Source of the DNA: Nitrospirales bacterium
Lineage (GTDB): Bacteria > Nitrospirota > Nitrospiria > Nitrospirales > UBA8639
Direction of reading: 5' to 3'
DNA: 64,000 nt
NCBI GenBank assembly: GCA_021604005.1
Contig: BQIV01000026.1
Span: 1-64,000 of the forward strand
The position numbers and the translations under genes were made by a program. Of the stretch, positions 16,920-26,116 are shown piece by piece. Under the pieces are notes generated by a model. The model was not told the DNA's origin, searched no databases, and saw only the letters and a program-made list of their open reading frames with translations. Every line of letters begins with the position of its first letter. The stretch's first letter is position 1.

Positions 16920-19265
16920 TCAACCCGAATTGTGTGCCTGTCCTTTGGTTGAACGTGCCAGCCCGGTCGGTGCCGGTATATCAACCGGTTCAATCGTGAT
17001 CCTCGCGTGACCGTGATTGTTCTTGTAAAACATTTGCCATGGTTCTGGGCCAGGCAGAATGGCATCGTTGATGAACAAAAAGAGTTCTCCGTCACGTCGG
17101 GCTTTGAGTTCTGTGGTGAGCGTGGATGTCAGAATAGCGGCGCCATCGGATGGCTTAGGAGATGGAGCTGCCGGATAAAGCGGGTACTCGTCGCTCCCTT
17201 GACTACCAATCCGTGCGATGGGCTTGAACCACGGTTCACCAAGGTGGCGGCGTAAGAGAAGTCCCGCATACATCGAACGTGTCATCTTCTCCCACATAAA
17301 TCCATTCAGGTCTGTTGGAATGCCATTATCATTCCAGGGAGTTTGCTCGTTCATAGAGAGGGTGAGCCGATAGCGTTGGCCTGCCTTGAGCTGAATGCCG
17401 CTGCCCCAGCATAAGGAATTTGTTGAAAACCCCTCTGCGTTAATTTTTTCTGAGGCCATCCACGACTCTTGTGTTTCCTTGCAAACCAACCCACCTGAGT
17501 TCATCATCGAAAATATGATTTGACTGGTACCTTGGAAAATGAGGATCACAGAGGCCAGTCCAGCAGCAAACGGCAGCACCCGTTGTTTCATGAGTTTGAA
17601 AAACGCTTGGTATATCCAGTGCGTTCTAAATCTATAGACGACGCCATCGGGAAGGGGCACCGTAGTTGTTAACGGTTCTGTGGGATGGGTGAATGGCTTC
17701 CACAGGGATCGCATGTGATCCTTGATAGAATCCTGAATGTGGCACCCAATGGAGATAAAGCCGATGAGGAGAAGCACGAGCGCACTGAATGTGCCGGGAT
17801 GGCTTTTAAACGCTTCGAGCCAGGGGGTTAACAGGTCGGGAAGAAAGATGCCAATTCCGGAAATGACGGGGGAAATTGCGCACAGGGCTCCCGTGCAGGC
17901 TTCCGTCGCCGGTCTGTAGAGTGGGAAGGCCAACAGTCCTCCGACGACGAGTACCGAGGCAAAGTAGGCGATGCGCTTCCACCACACCAGGTTCCACACG
18001 GCTTCCTGCTGTTGAGTTCGGGATTGAGCCGTTGAGGCGTGCTCAATCAGCGTCGATGGCGGTTCATCGTGCACGGGTTGATCAATGATACGTCCATCGG
18101 ATTGCACAATGGCATACTTTGCTGGAAGTCCGATGGGCGCATACCCATCGACTCCTGCACGAATTCGTTGGATAACGCTTTCGTGAATTTTCGGACGCGC
18201 AATTCTGATGGGATCATTGGGATCATCATCGTTGTGTGTCAGGCATTCCATCTTCCTCGGCAGGTATCGATACGCTCCACCCAACCCTTGTCTCGCATCG
18301 TAGATTTTTCCTAGAGGATTGACTTTTTCTAGAATCCGTTCATAGTCATGTTTTTTAAACCGAAGGTTTGTTCGTTCAGCTTCCCGCATCATCCATGCAA
18401 GAGAGACGTAGGATAACCCGTCATCCGGGTACCCGCCTCCAACATTTGTATGCGCTCCGGCGAACCAGACTTGCGTCACGCGTTCATCTTCGATGTGTTG
18501 GGTATGGATGCGTCCGTTGTCGGTCTCTTCATGTTCGCTCAGCAGTTGAGGGTGAAAAGAGTTTCGCTCGTCGTCGAGTGCGAGGGCATGACAAGCTCGA
18601 TGCACGTTCTTGTCAAGGATGTGTTTCGGTCGTATTGGAAACACGGCATTCCATGCACGAGTCAATTCATCGATGGGCAACCCGTAGGCCGAAACCCTGT
18701 CCCACAATCCAAGAAAGGTAATTTGAGGTCCGAGTACAGTGTCTGTCGTTGGATATGATTCTCCAAGAGCGTCTGCTGTTGTGCTTAATCCTATGAGCCT
18801 GAATAGAGATTTTAGTTTATTTTTGTAGTGCCCTCGCCGGCACAGGCGTCTGTGTTTGTTGAAGGTATCGGTGGCGAGCTTCTGGAGTTCTCGCGTGTTC
18901 TGAGCGGTCACAAGACCTTGACATCGAACGAGCTCGGACAGCACGCGGATCGTGAAAGCTCCTCGGCTAAAACCAAAACAATAAATCTGATCACCAGTGT
19001 TGTAGTTCCGTGAGAGAAAGGTATAGAGGTCGATCACGTTGCGTTTCAGTCCCCATCCAAAAGCTCCGCCCAGCAGGGCTAGTGGTTTAAACGCCGAAGT
19101 GCCGACGCCATCATCGTAATAGGTAATCTGCGTGGGTGGATCGGAAGGGGAATCATCTGAGCCTGAAAGGTCCAAGGCTTGATAGAGCCTCCAGACGTTG
19201 GTTTTAAAGAGCTTGGCCGAGCTATTCCCGGTTCCGTCTGAGAATAAAACAATGTGCTTGCTCAT
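16920..19265 (-). CDS. DUF2235 alpha/beta hydrolase (Tle1-like) with membrane anchor
   Basis: A 781-residue predicted membrane-bound phospholipase. The N-terminal DUF2235 domain starts VLFSDGTGN and has the nucleophile elbow GFSRG (98-102, S100), an LWD aspartate (D189) and the catalytic histidine in GAHTNVGGGY (H272). This domain is the one found in Tle1-type lipases. After residue 420 come about three hydrophobic segments (431-450, 492-510, 563-586) and a C-terminal soluble region with no domain I recognise. The start is ATG 19265 with GAGGA just upstream; the frame extends 30 codons further but without a better site. No VgrG, PAAR or immunity gene is near, so a secreted T6SS toxin is less likely than an endogenous membrane effector paired with the GAF/TIR-like protein. 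Confidence 0.82.
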   Translation of the reverse strand: MSKHIVLFSDGTGNSSAKLFKTNVWRLYQALDLSGSDDSPSDPPTQITYYDDGVGTSAFKPLALLGGAFGWGLKRNVIDLYTFLSRNYNTGDQIYCFGFSRGAFTIRVLSELVRCQGLVTAQNTRELQKLATDTFNKHRRLCRRGHYKNKLKSLFRLIGLSTTADALGESYPTTDTVLGPQITFLGLWDRVSAYGLPIDELTRAWNAVFPIRPKHILDKNVHRACHALALDDERNSFHPQLLSEHEETDNGRIHTQHIEDERVTQVWFAGAHTNVGGGYPDDGLSYVSLAWMMREAERTNLRFKKHDYERILEKVNPLGKIYDARQGLGGAYRYLPRKMECLTHNDDDPNDPIRIARPKIHESVIQRIRAGVDGYAPIGLPAKYAIVQSDGRIIDQPVHDEPPSTLIEHASTAQSRTQQQEAVWNLVWWKRIAYFASVLVVGGLLAFPLYRPATEACTGALCAISPVISGIGIFLPDLLTPWLEAFKSHPGTFSALVLLLIGFISIGCHIQDSIKDHMRSLWKPFTHPTEPLTTTVPLPDGVVYRFRTHWIYQAFFKLMKQRVLPFAAGLASVILIFQGTSQIIFSMMNSGGLVCKETQESWMASEKINAEGFSTNSLCWGSGIQLKAGQRYRLTLSMNEQTPWNDNGIPTDLNGFMWEKMTRSMYAGLLLRRHLGEPWFKPIARIGSQGSDEYPLYPAAPSPKPSDGAAILTSTLTTELKARRDGELFLFINDAILPGPEPWQMFYKNNHGHARITIEPVDIPAPTGLARSTKGQAHNSG

Positions 19266-19537
19266 GGTTATCCTCGTTCTGTGTCCGTGGTCTGAACATC
19301 CCGCGTGCGTGCCATGTCTTGACAAGTGCAATAAGGATTCCCGCGTGTGTCGCAAGACACGGGAGAAGACTATTTCGAAAAAACTCTTTGAGTTACTGCG
19401 GGATCGGGTGAGAAATGTCGTTAGGTTACGTGTGGTTGCGATAATCCGTTATCGAAAAGGATACATGACGTATCGTTTTTGATAATCCGATAGTGTTGTG
19501 GGTTGAGGTGTGGATCTTTCGAAGATGGCCCCTCTCT

Positions 19538-20932
19538 TTACTGGCGGCGTTGTTTGGTGATGTCGAGCGCGGCGACGCGATAGGCTTCGGCCAGGGTGGG
19601 GAAGTTGAAAATGTTTTCGACAAAACTATCGATCTTGACGTCATGGAGTAAACCCATCTGCCCGATGTGAATCAGTTCGGTAGCGCCTTCTCCGACGATG
19701 TGGACGCCGAGCAATTGTTCGCCTTCGGGGTCGGCGATCATTTTGAGTAGGCCAATCGTCATGCCGGAAATTTGGCCTCGCGCAATTTCATTGAATTTTG
19801 AACGCCCAATAATGGCGCCTCCGAAATTCTCGATGGCTTCCTGTTCACTCAATCCCACGCTAGACATTTCGGGAATCGTGTAGATGCCCATGGGAATGTT
19901 TTCAGGATTGACGCCTGAATCCAATCCCAACGCATGACAAACGGCTCGCCGTCCTTGTTCCATCGAGCAGGAGGCTAGCGACGGCGGGCCAATCACGTCT
20001 CCGACGGCATAGATATGCGGCACCATGGTTTGACATTGCTCGTTGACGGGAATGAGCCCTCGATTGGTCGGGCTAAGTCCGGCGGCTTCGATGTTCAACC
20101 GTTCGATGTTGGCGATACGTCCGAGGGCGACCAATAACTTTTCGCTTTCAATTGTCTCTCCGTTTTCGAGAGTGGTGATGACGTGAGAATACCCGTCCCA
20201 ATGCGCCTCTTTGATTTTTTGCTCACCCAGGTACGTCCCGCCACTATCCTGAAAGGCTCCGCAAAATTCATCGGTCAGTTCTTTATCCAAAAATCGCAGC
20301 GGCCGGTCCGCCGAATCGATCATCGTGACTTGCACGCCGAGTAGTGCAAAAATTGACGCGTATTCGCTGGCGATGACTCCGCCTCCTAAGACGGTCAGGG
20401 ATTTGGGCAGGTACACGAGCGACAGAATGGAATCGCTGTCGAAAATATGTTCATGATCGACGGGAATGTTGTCCGGGACGCGTGGGCTTGAACCCGTTCC
20501 GACCACAATGATGTCGGCGGTAAGATTCTGGGATTGGCCATCGAGACCGTGTATCGTGATTTCTCGATTAGAACAAAACTGGGCACGGCCATGGAAGCGG
20601 TCGATGTTATTTCGACCAATCTGTTCTGCCATAAACTGGCCATGAGCTTTCACGACATGATTGAGCCGTTTCATGAGGCTGGTAATTTTGATGTCATCCC
20701 GCATCTTGAATTCAAAGACTTCGTTGGTGCTGTGAAAGCGAACGATCTGCAGAGCGCTTTCCCGAAGTGTTTTGCTGGGAATGGTTCCGTGGTAGACGCA
20801 GGATCCGCCCACGTCTCGATTCTGTTCGATGAGTGCGACGCGCTTTCCGGCTTTGGCGCCTTGGATTGCAGCTTTTTGACCGGCGGGTCCGCTGCCGATC
20901 ACGACAATGTCGTATGCGGTGCTGTGACTCAT
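19538..20932 (-). CDS. sthA: Soluble pyridine nucleotide transhydrogenase (SthA-like)
   Basis: FAD-dependent disulfide-reductase-fold enzyme exchanging reducing equivalents between NADPH and NAD. Visible: FAD motif GSGPAGQKAA, a second dinucleotide site VLGGGVIASEYAS, and the YAVGDVIG FAD segment. The redox motif reads GGSCVYHGTIPSK, lacking the second cysteine of true lipoamide or glutathione reductases, which is the SthA pattern, and the C terminus has PTLAEAYRVAALD. The ATG at 20932 overlaps the upstream stop in ATGA; a Met 12 bases earlier (20944) is possible. It sits in a pentose-phosphate neighbourhood (zwf, gnd, tkt) and would balance the NADPH made there. A generic flavoprotein dehydrogenase is the alternative. 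Confidence 0.9.
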   Translation of the reverse strand: MSHSTAYDIVVIGSGPAGQKAAIQGAKAGKRVALIEQNRDVGGSCVYHGTIPSKTLRESALQIVRFHSTNEVFEFKMRDDIKITSLMKRLNHVVKAHGQFMAEQIGRNNIDRFHGRAQFCSNREITIHGLDGQSQNLTADIIVVGTGSSPRVPDNIPVDHEHIFDSDSILSLVYLPKSLTVLGGGVIASEYASIFALLGVQVTMIDSADRPLRFLDKELTDEFCGAFQDSGGTYLGEQKIKEAHWDGYSHVITTLENGETIESEKLLVALGRIANIERLNIEAAGLSPTNRGLIPVNEQCQTMVPHIYAVGDVIGPPSLASCSMEQGRRAVCHALGLDSGVNPENIPMGIYTIPEMSSVGLSEQEAIENFGGAIIGRSKFNEIARGQISGMTIGLLKMIADPEGEQLLGVHIVGEGATELIHIGQMGLLHDVKIDSFVENIFNFPTLAEAYRVAALDITKQRRQ

Positions 20933-21846
20933 AGGATCATGCATTCCACTGTGGCATGAATGGTGTCCTTGAGGGCTAGCAAGGCGTTCATGTCTTCAGG
21001 GTAGAAATTTAAATCCTGCACGACGGGGAGGCTACGAAGGGTGTCTTCGGAGATTAAATCCGGGTCGAGGTGAAACGTAGCCATATGGTCTGCCAGGCAA
21101 GTGATGATGGCGCCTTTGGTTGGCGAGGTGGCTTGCGTATAGGTGTGATCTTGGTACAACAGGATAGCTTCGCAGACTGGCTCTGGAAGTTTCCAGCTTT
21201 GTGCGATTGCCGTGCCCATCTGGACATGATAGTCCTGCATGAGCTGTTCAATAACCGTCCAAGGTAGAGGAGCATTGTGAAGTTTTTTCATGCCGATGAG
21301 TGTATGAAGCACGACTGGTTTCCCGATTGCGTGGAGCAATCCGCAGAGAAACGCATTTTCGACGTTATGCCGAATCTTTCGCGCGATTTCTTTGCCGAAT
21401 AACCCCGACGTGAGCGCGTGACGCCATAAATCTTTAACGGGTTTTTCATAGCCTTTCATGTTGAATACGCCTGATTGGACGGAGATTGAAAAGGCAATGC
21501 CGGAGAGCATATTCAAGCCGAGCCACGCGATGGCTTGTTGCAGTGAGACAATTGGGGATCGAGGCAGATAGGCCGGAGAATTGGCAATTCGTAAAATTTG
21601 TCCTGCCAAGGCCTGATCCTGTTGGATAAGCGATGAAAGCTTTCCAACATCCGCGTTGGGGTCGCCCGAGATGGTTAAGACTTGATTGGCCACCTTCGGC
21701 AATAGCGGAAGGTCCTTGAGATCCTGCTCAAGTGTTGCTTGGAGGGATGTCCGAAGATCTTCAAGCAGTTCTTGCTCAGGTATAATCGATGATGGCGTAC
21801 CCATATCCACTTGTCGGTTTAATGAAGCTCCCTCTTGAGGGAGCAC
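20929..21846 (-). CDS. HDOD domain protein
   Basis: A 305-residue protein whose body is an HDOD domain (residues about 40-240), a metal-less relative of HD phosphohydrolases often found in signalling proteins. Recognisable blocks are LPLLPKVANQVL, DVGKLSSLIQQDQALAGQILRIANSP, the hydrophobic SLQQAIAWLGLNML helix and AFLCGLLHAIGKPV. No receiver, GGDEF or EAL domain is fused. The frame opens with GTG at 21846; an internal ATG at 21804 is an alternative start. Its stop overlaps the sthA start by 4 bases, so the two are probably co-expressed, although a functional link is not obvious. Specific role unknown. Confidence 0.85.
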   Translation of the reverse strand: MLPQEGASLNRQVDMGTPSSIIPEQELLEDLRTSLQATLEQDLKDLPLLPKVANQVLTISGDPNADVGKLSSLIQQDQALAGQILRIANSPAYLPRSPIVSLQQAIAWLGLNMLSGIAFSISVQSGVFNMKGYEKPVKDLWRHALTSGLFGKEIARKIRHNVENAFLCGLLHAIGKPVVLHTLIGMKKLHNAPLPWTVIEQLMQDYHVQMGTAIAQSWKLPEPVCEAILLYQDHTYTQATSPTKGAIITCLADHMATFHLDPDLISEDTLRSLPVVQDLNFYPEDMNALLALKDTIHATVECMIL

Positions 21847-21927
21847 ATTAGCTGCCGGATTTATGACACAAGACTCTTTTGTTCAGCCAACAGGTGAGGT
21901 GATCGACGGGTTGTGGGAGTTGAATGC

Positions 21928-21955
21928 TTGACAGGTATCTTCATGACGCTACGAT
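21928..21955 (+). promoter_or_regulatory. Candidate sigma-70 promoter
   Basis: TTGACA at 21928-21933 is followed after 16 bases by TACGAT at 21950-21955. This is a consensus -35 with a fair -10, placed about 160 bases before the ATG of the secreted-protein gene at 22116 and divergent from the HDOD gene. Seen by eye only. Confidence 0.45.
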
Positions 21956-22115
21956 AAGCTATGTCTCGCCAAACCACGTTGATTGTTGTGTTTCCATTCT
22001 CTTCTATTTTTCCTGTATTTTTTCATCATCCTGTATCCACATTGCTGGTGTTTGTCTATTCTCGTCTTTGTACCCTGACGAATTACATTCACAATTACAA
22101 TTGGAGGTTTTTTTG

Positions 22116-22688
22116 ATGAAGCGAACATTTCTCACCATATGTACTCTTATGATGTTTGCCCTTGTTGTTAGTCCGCTCATGGCTCATGGCCAAACGCTGG
22201 TTGTTCAGCTCAAAGGCAAAGCTCAGGGCTTCTTGAAAAATGTTCCAGCGGCCGATAGCGGAAAAATCAAAGATGCCATGTGCTTCGAGGTTCAGATGTT
22301 TGATGTGCCTACAGGATTACAGCTTGGAACGGCACTTGACTGTCTTTCGGATGTGGTGTCCGATGGAGATGGAGGGGTAACGCTTACCGACACAACCATC
22401 TTTAAGTTCAAGAGAAACGGTAAATTGGTGAGTCATGGCCGTGTCAGTATTCGACCGCTCCAGGATACCGAAAGTGCTCCTGCTTCGACGCATATTACAG
22501 GCTCCGTGCCAAGTCTTGGAACCAAAAATATCATCACTCGAAAGGGAACGAAAAGGTTTAGAGGACGTACCGGCGTCGTCCGTCTCTCAGGTGCGGTCAA
22601 TATGAGTGACTTTAACGGTGAGCCTGGAACCCCGATTGAATTCAACTGTCTCTTTGTCATTCAACTTGACGGGTTGCCACGTGCATGA
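22116..22688 (+). CDS. Secreted hypothetical protein, barrel-like
   Basis: A 190-residue exported protein. It begins with a clear Sec signal peptide (MKRTFLTICTLMMF, cleavage probably near AHGQ at about residue 25), and the ATG has GGAGG 8 bases upstream. The mature part is beta-strand-rich and glycine-rich, including a segment FRGRTGVVRLSGAVN that is reminiscent of allene-oxide-cyclase/dirigent barrels, but I cannot assign a family. It carries two cysteines in the middle (CFEVQMF, ALDCLSD) and one near the end. It stands alone between the divergent HDOD gene and the convergent zwf. A candidate promoter and a candidate terminator flank it. Confidence 0.8.
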   Translation: MKRTFLTICTLMMFALVVSPLMAHGQTLVVQLKGKAQGFLKNVPAADSGKIKDAMCFEVQMFDVPTGLQLGTALDCLSDVVSDGDGGVTLTDTTIFKFKRNGKLVSHGRVSIRPLQDTESAPASTHITGSVPSLGTKNIITRKGTKRFRGRTGVVRLSGAVNMSDFNGEPGTPIEFNCLFVIQLDGLPRA

Positions 22689-22784
22689 TGCGTTGTGAGT
22701 TAGGTCGTCTAGAAAGATCTTCTTGAATGGAAGGTATGTCCCCAACTTTATGAAGTAGAGCGGAGGTCGTGAAGTCATTGAGAT

Positions 22785-22811
22785 CCCCGCCTGTAAGGGC
22801 GGGGTGCTTTT
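22785..22811 (+). terminator. Candidate terminator after the secreted-protein gene
   Basis: Stem CCCCGCC at 22785-22791 pairs with GGCGGGG at 22798-22804, followed by TGCTTTT. It lies about 95 bases after the stop at 22688, between convergent genes. The U-tract is poor. The same CCCCGCC...GGCGGGG type of hairpin also occurs at ends of IS200/IS605-like elements, so it could be a relic. The rest of the 22689-22995 gap shows no supported gene. Confidence 0.45.
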
Positions 22812-22995
22812 GAAAGAAACGTGTTCGAAGAAATTGTCGAATTTCTTTCTCATCCCCACGTTCAAGTTGCCAATTTCCGCAAATGCAATATCTTTGATGA
22901 TATTCTTGTTGTGTTGAGACGTGCAAAGAGTAAATCCCTTGCTGCGTGAAACGGTTTGAGCGTAGCAGGTCATGGTATCCGTGAACGGTGGGTGT

Positions 22996-24528
22996 TTACA
23001 CCAAGCGCCATTTTCGGCCATCGGTTTCGATGAGCTTGTCCGCCTCGATCGGGCCCCAGGTGCCGGCTGGATATTCTGGGAGCCATTTAGTGCCATGCTC
23101 TTCCCAGCCTTTGAGGATATCGGTGACCCACGTCCAGGATGCTTCGACGGCATCCCGTCGCATGAACAGCGAGGCATCGCCAGTCATCACATCAAGGAGG
23201 AGCCGTTCGTAGGCTTCCGGCGAGGGTGCATCAAAGGCGTCACCGTACTTGAAATCCATCTCGACCGGATGTGTTTTGGCTTTGCTTCCCGGTTGTTTCG
23301 AAATGATTCGCAAGGCCATGCCTTCTTCGGGTTGAATGCGCAAGGTCAGCAGATTGGGGGCTTGCGGAAGGTTGGGATTCGCGTTAAAGAGAATTTGCGG
23401 AATGTCTTTGAATTGGACGGCGATTTCCGAGGCGCGTTTGGGCATGGCTTTTCCTGTACGGATGTAGAACGGAACGCCAGCCCAACGCCAATTTTCGACA
23501 AAGACTTTTAACGCAACATAGGTTTCAGTTGTCGAGTCGGGCCGTACCCCATCTTCTCGTCGATAGCCTGGAAATTCCTTTCCGTGAATCGTTCCGTGGG
23601 CATATTGTGCACGAACGGTCATGTGCTCAACATCCTTCCCACGTATTGGCCGCAACCCCCGGAGGACATCCATTCTCACATTTCTGACGACATCGGGGTC
23701 AAGTGAGTACGGCGGCTCCATCGCGATCAAACACAGTAATTGCAAGATGTGATTTTGGATCATGTCGCGTAAAGCTCCAGCTTCTTCATAATAGGAGGCG
23801 CGAGTGCCAAGGGTTTCAGCTTCGCTGACCGTGAGTTGCACATGATCGATGTATCGATGGTTCCAGATTGGTTCAAAGATGGCGTTGGCAAACCGCAGCA
23901 CCATGATATTCTGAACGGTTTCTTTGCCGAGGTAGTGGTCGATGCGATAAATTTGTGATTCGTCGAAGACGCGACCAGTAATGGCATTGATATCTTTGGC
24001 GGACTCTAAGTCTCGCCCGATGGGTTTTTCAACAATCACGCGGGAGTAATGCATCCGGTCATGGACATCGTAAATGAGTCCTGCCTGGTCCAAGCCTTCG
24101 CAGGCGGGTTTGAAGGTCGTTGGAGGGATCGCTAGATAAAAAATACGATGTCCCGTGAGGTTGAATGTGGTCTCAATCTCTTCCAATCGTGTTTTCATCG
24201 TTGTAAATGTGGATGTGTCATCGACGCCGCCATTCATATAAAATACACGACGTTGAAAATCCTGCCATTTATCTTCATCCAACGTTTGCCGCGAAAATTT
24301 TTCAATGCCTTCACGCGCGATTGTTCTAAACGCATCATCACTCATACTCTTTCGTCCCAAGCCCAATACGGCATAATTTTCGGGAAGTAGTCCGTCGAGC
24401 AGGAGATTGTAGACTGCCGGCAAGAGTTTTCGGCGCGTTAAGTCACCGGAGGCTCCGAAAATAACAAGAGTGCAGGGGGCTGCCTGAGCTGTTGCGTGTA
24501 TTCCTGATGGTGTGGCTGTAGTGGGCAT
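22996..24528 (-). CDS. zwf: Glucose-6-phosphate 1-dehydrogenase
   Basis: First enzyme of the oxidative pentose phosphate pathway, oxidising glucose-6-phosphate to 6-phosphogluconolactone with NADP reduction. The 510-residue length is typical. Signatures: coenzyme motif FGASGDLTRRKL near residue 24, VIVEKPIGRDL, the substrate/catalytic RIDHYLGKE and the FRTGK-like YIRTGKAM block. The start ATG at 24528 begins MPTTATPSG, which extends some 20 residues before the Rossmann fold. The next gene upstream on the same strand is gnd, with a 408-base gap. 6-Phosphogluconolactonase (pgl) is not present in the window. Confidence 0.96.
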   Translation of the reverse strand: MPTTATPSGIHATAQAAPCTLVIFGASGDLTRRKLLPAVYNLLLDGLLPENYAVLGLGRKSMSDDAFRTIAREGIEKFSRQTLDEDKWQDFQRRVFYMNGGVDDTSTFTTMKTRLEEIETTFNLTGHRIFYLAIPPTTFKPACEGLDQAGLIYDVHDRMHYSRVIVEKPIGRDLESAKDINAITGRVFDESQIYRIDHYLGKETVQNIMVLRFANAIFEPIWNHRYIDHVQLTVSEAETLGTRASYYEEAGALRDMIQNHILQLLCLIAMEPPYSLDPDVVRNVRMDVLRGLRPIRGKDVEHMTVRAQYAHGTIHGKEFPGYRREDGVRPDSTTETYVALKVFVENWRWAGVPFYIRTGKAMPKRASEIAVQFKDIPQILFNANPNLPQAPNLLTLRIQPEEGMALRIISKQPGSKAKTHPVEMDFKYGDAFDAPSPEAYERLLLDVMTGDASLFMRRDAVEASWTWVTDILKGWEEHGTKWLPEYPAGTWGPIEADKLIETDGRKWRLV

Positions 24529-24936
24529 GAAAGTCCTCTGCGGTTAAGAGTCCAACATGGTGAATGTGTGATAGCCGATTCAGTGAACGCGACAACACAT
24601 TCCTCACTGCCAAATGCATGTCACATGCACCGCGTAACAACGCACATCGTATGGACGGACATCTATTTGAACGGCTATCACGTCCGTCCCCTTGATGCGT
24701 GTGATACCGCGTAGAGAATCATCAGAGTTTCAAGGAAAGGTCGTGAGATTCGCCCGACTTCTCTATGCCTAAAGTCGTGCGTGCCCCCACGAGCGTTGAG
24801 ACGTATGGCATGCGTATGTGCCTGTCCCCATGCCTCCACGCCCTGGCTTGCACGGGTGATTTATGTGCATAGTTGTCATACGTCAACACTAATACGTGTA
24901 GAGGCTTCGGTCAATGACCGTGTCCCGTGTGCTGTA
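24529..24936. other. Intergenic region gnd-zwf
   Basis: No gene is supported in these 408 bases. The part near 24653-24689 contains a fragment of the interspersed repeat family framed by an 8-bp inverted repeat. The remainder is unremarkable, with no clear promoter or terminator visible. Confidence 0.4.
24653..24689 (-). repeat. TATAGC-family repeat fragment (copy G) with hairpin
   Basis: GGACGGAC at 24653-24660 pairs with GTCCGTCC at 24682-24689. The loop, read on the minus strand, is GATAGCCGTTCAAATAGATG, resembling the first 20 or so bases of copy F (30648). It may be a truncated family member or a hairpin acting on the gnd-zwf transcript. Confidence 0.45.
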
Positions 24937-25830
24937 TTAGCGTTTGACCCCATGTCCGCCAAAGGCATTACGCAGAGCCGCAAGCATTTTTTCGGCGAAT
25001 GATTCTTCTTGGCGCGATCGAAATCGCGTGAAGAGTGCGGTCGAAAGGGTCGGAACTGGGACATCTTTTTCGATGGCATCCATGAGCATCCATCGTCCCT
25101 CGCCTGAATCTTGAACATAGCCTTTGAGATGTTCGAGTTTCGGGTCCTCCTGGAGTGCGCTAGCCCCGAGTTCCAAAAGCCAGGAGCGAATGACACTACC
25201 CTGCATCCAGAGGTCGGCAATCTGCGGAAGATTGAGGTTGTAGGAACTCTTGGACATGAGTTCGAACCCTTCGGCATAGCCTTGCATCATGCTGTATTCA
25301 ATGCCGTTATGAACCATTTTGACATAATGTCCAGCGCCATGCCCACCCACATGGGTCCAGCCTTTAGGAGGAGCTAGGGTTGTGAAAATGGGGGCAAGTC
25401 GCTGAACGGCTTCGGCCTCACCTCCCACCATGAGACAATAGCCAATTTGCAATCCCCAAATTCCCCCGCTTGTCCCTGCGTCAACATAATGAATTCCTGA
25501 TTGTTGAAGGGTTGCGGCTCGACGCAGATCGTCGTGAAATTTTGTATTGCCGCCGTCAATAATGGTATCGCCACGTGTGACAAGTCCGGAAACCGTCTCT
25601 ATCGTTTCCTCGGTTGGCGCACCCGAGGGAACCATGACCCAGACGGCGCGAGGCGTTGAAAGTTTCGAGACGAGATCTTCCAACGATGACGCTCCAATAC
25701 ATCCTTTGGCTTCTGCTTCTTGAACGAGGTTAGCCGCACGGTCAAACACGACGATGCGGTGGTCTTCCTGGCGAAGCCGGGTGACCATATTCATGCCCAT
25801 TTTTCCGAGGCCGATAAATCCGAGTTCCAT
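24937..25830 (-). CDS. gnd: 6-phosphogluconate dehydrogenase, short type
   Basis: Oxidative decarboxylation of 6-phosphogluconate to ribulose-5-phosphate. At 297 residues it is the short, Gnd/GntZ-like form rather than the 470-residue form. Signatures: Rossmann motif GFIGLGKMGMNM at the N terminus, IIDGGNTKFHDD, the substrate loop DAGTSGGIWG and the catalytic lysine in VKMVHNGIEY. The ATG at 25830 has AAGGAGG a few bases upstream. Short-form enzymes often prefer NAD; coenzyme choice cannot be read with certainty here. Together with zwf it completes the oxidative branch except for the lactonase. Confidence 0.95.
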   Translation of the reverse strand: MELGFIGLGKMGMNMVTRLRQEDHRIVVFDRAANLVQEAEAKGCIGASSLEDLVSKLSTPRAVWVMVPSGAPTEETIETVSGLVTRGDTIIDGGNTKFHDDLRRAATLQQSGIHYVDAGTSGGIWGLQIGYCLMVGGEAEAVQRLAPIFTTLAPPKGWTHVGGHGAGHYVKMVHNGIEYSMMQGYAEGFELMSKSSYNLNLPQIADLWMQGSVIRSWLLELGASALQEDPKLEHLKGYVQDSGEGRWMLMDAIEKDVPVPTLSTALFTRFRSRQEESFAEKMLAALRNAFGGHGVKR

Positions 25831-25926
25831 AATGTTCCCTCCTTGGAATAGTCGCTCGAGCCGTTTTACATGCTTTCCAATTGTTAATGCCTATGCCTAT
25901 GAGGTGTGGTAGGAATCATTGCGTGG

Positions 25927-26072
25927 TATAGAGCCGTTTCAGTTATGCCGAATCTACATGCCGCTCCCCCTGAATGCTGATTACGCCTTTGTCATTGAAC
26001 CGTCAATCGTCTGCAGGTCATTCAAGCGGGCATACCCTTCCGCTTTGGAACGTATGTGGATTCGCTCTATAT
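25927..26072 (+). repeat. TATAGC-family interspersed repeat, copy C
   Basis: Starts TATAGAGCCGTTTCAGTTAT and ends GTGGATTCGCTCTATAT. It shares CTGAATGCTGATT, TTGAACCGTCAATCGT and GCGGGCATA with copy A and lies between gnd and the GH15 gene. Immediately after it comes a short palindromic GGCGCTATAGCC. The rest of the 25831-26116 gap is non-coding. Confidence 0.72.
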
Positions 26073-26116
26073 GGCGCTATAGCCTGCGCTGTGTGTCGAG
26101 CTATCTGGAATGCATG

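Noticed and set aside
16920-19265. Type VI secretion Tle1 effector
   Set aside because: DUF2235 domain fits, but there is no VgrG, PAAR, adaptor or immunity gene nearby and the protein carries its own membrane segments.
19538-20932. Dihydrolipoamide dehydrogenase
   Set aside because: The second redox cysteine is replaced by Thr and no E1/E2 genes are nearby; SthA fits better.
22657-22926. Frame of 89 codons on the minus strand downstream of zwf
   Set aside because: Overlaps the end of the secreted-protein gene and the hairpin at 22785; no ribosome site.
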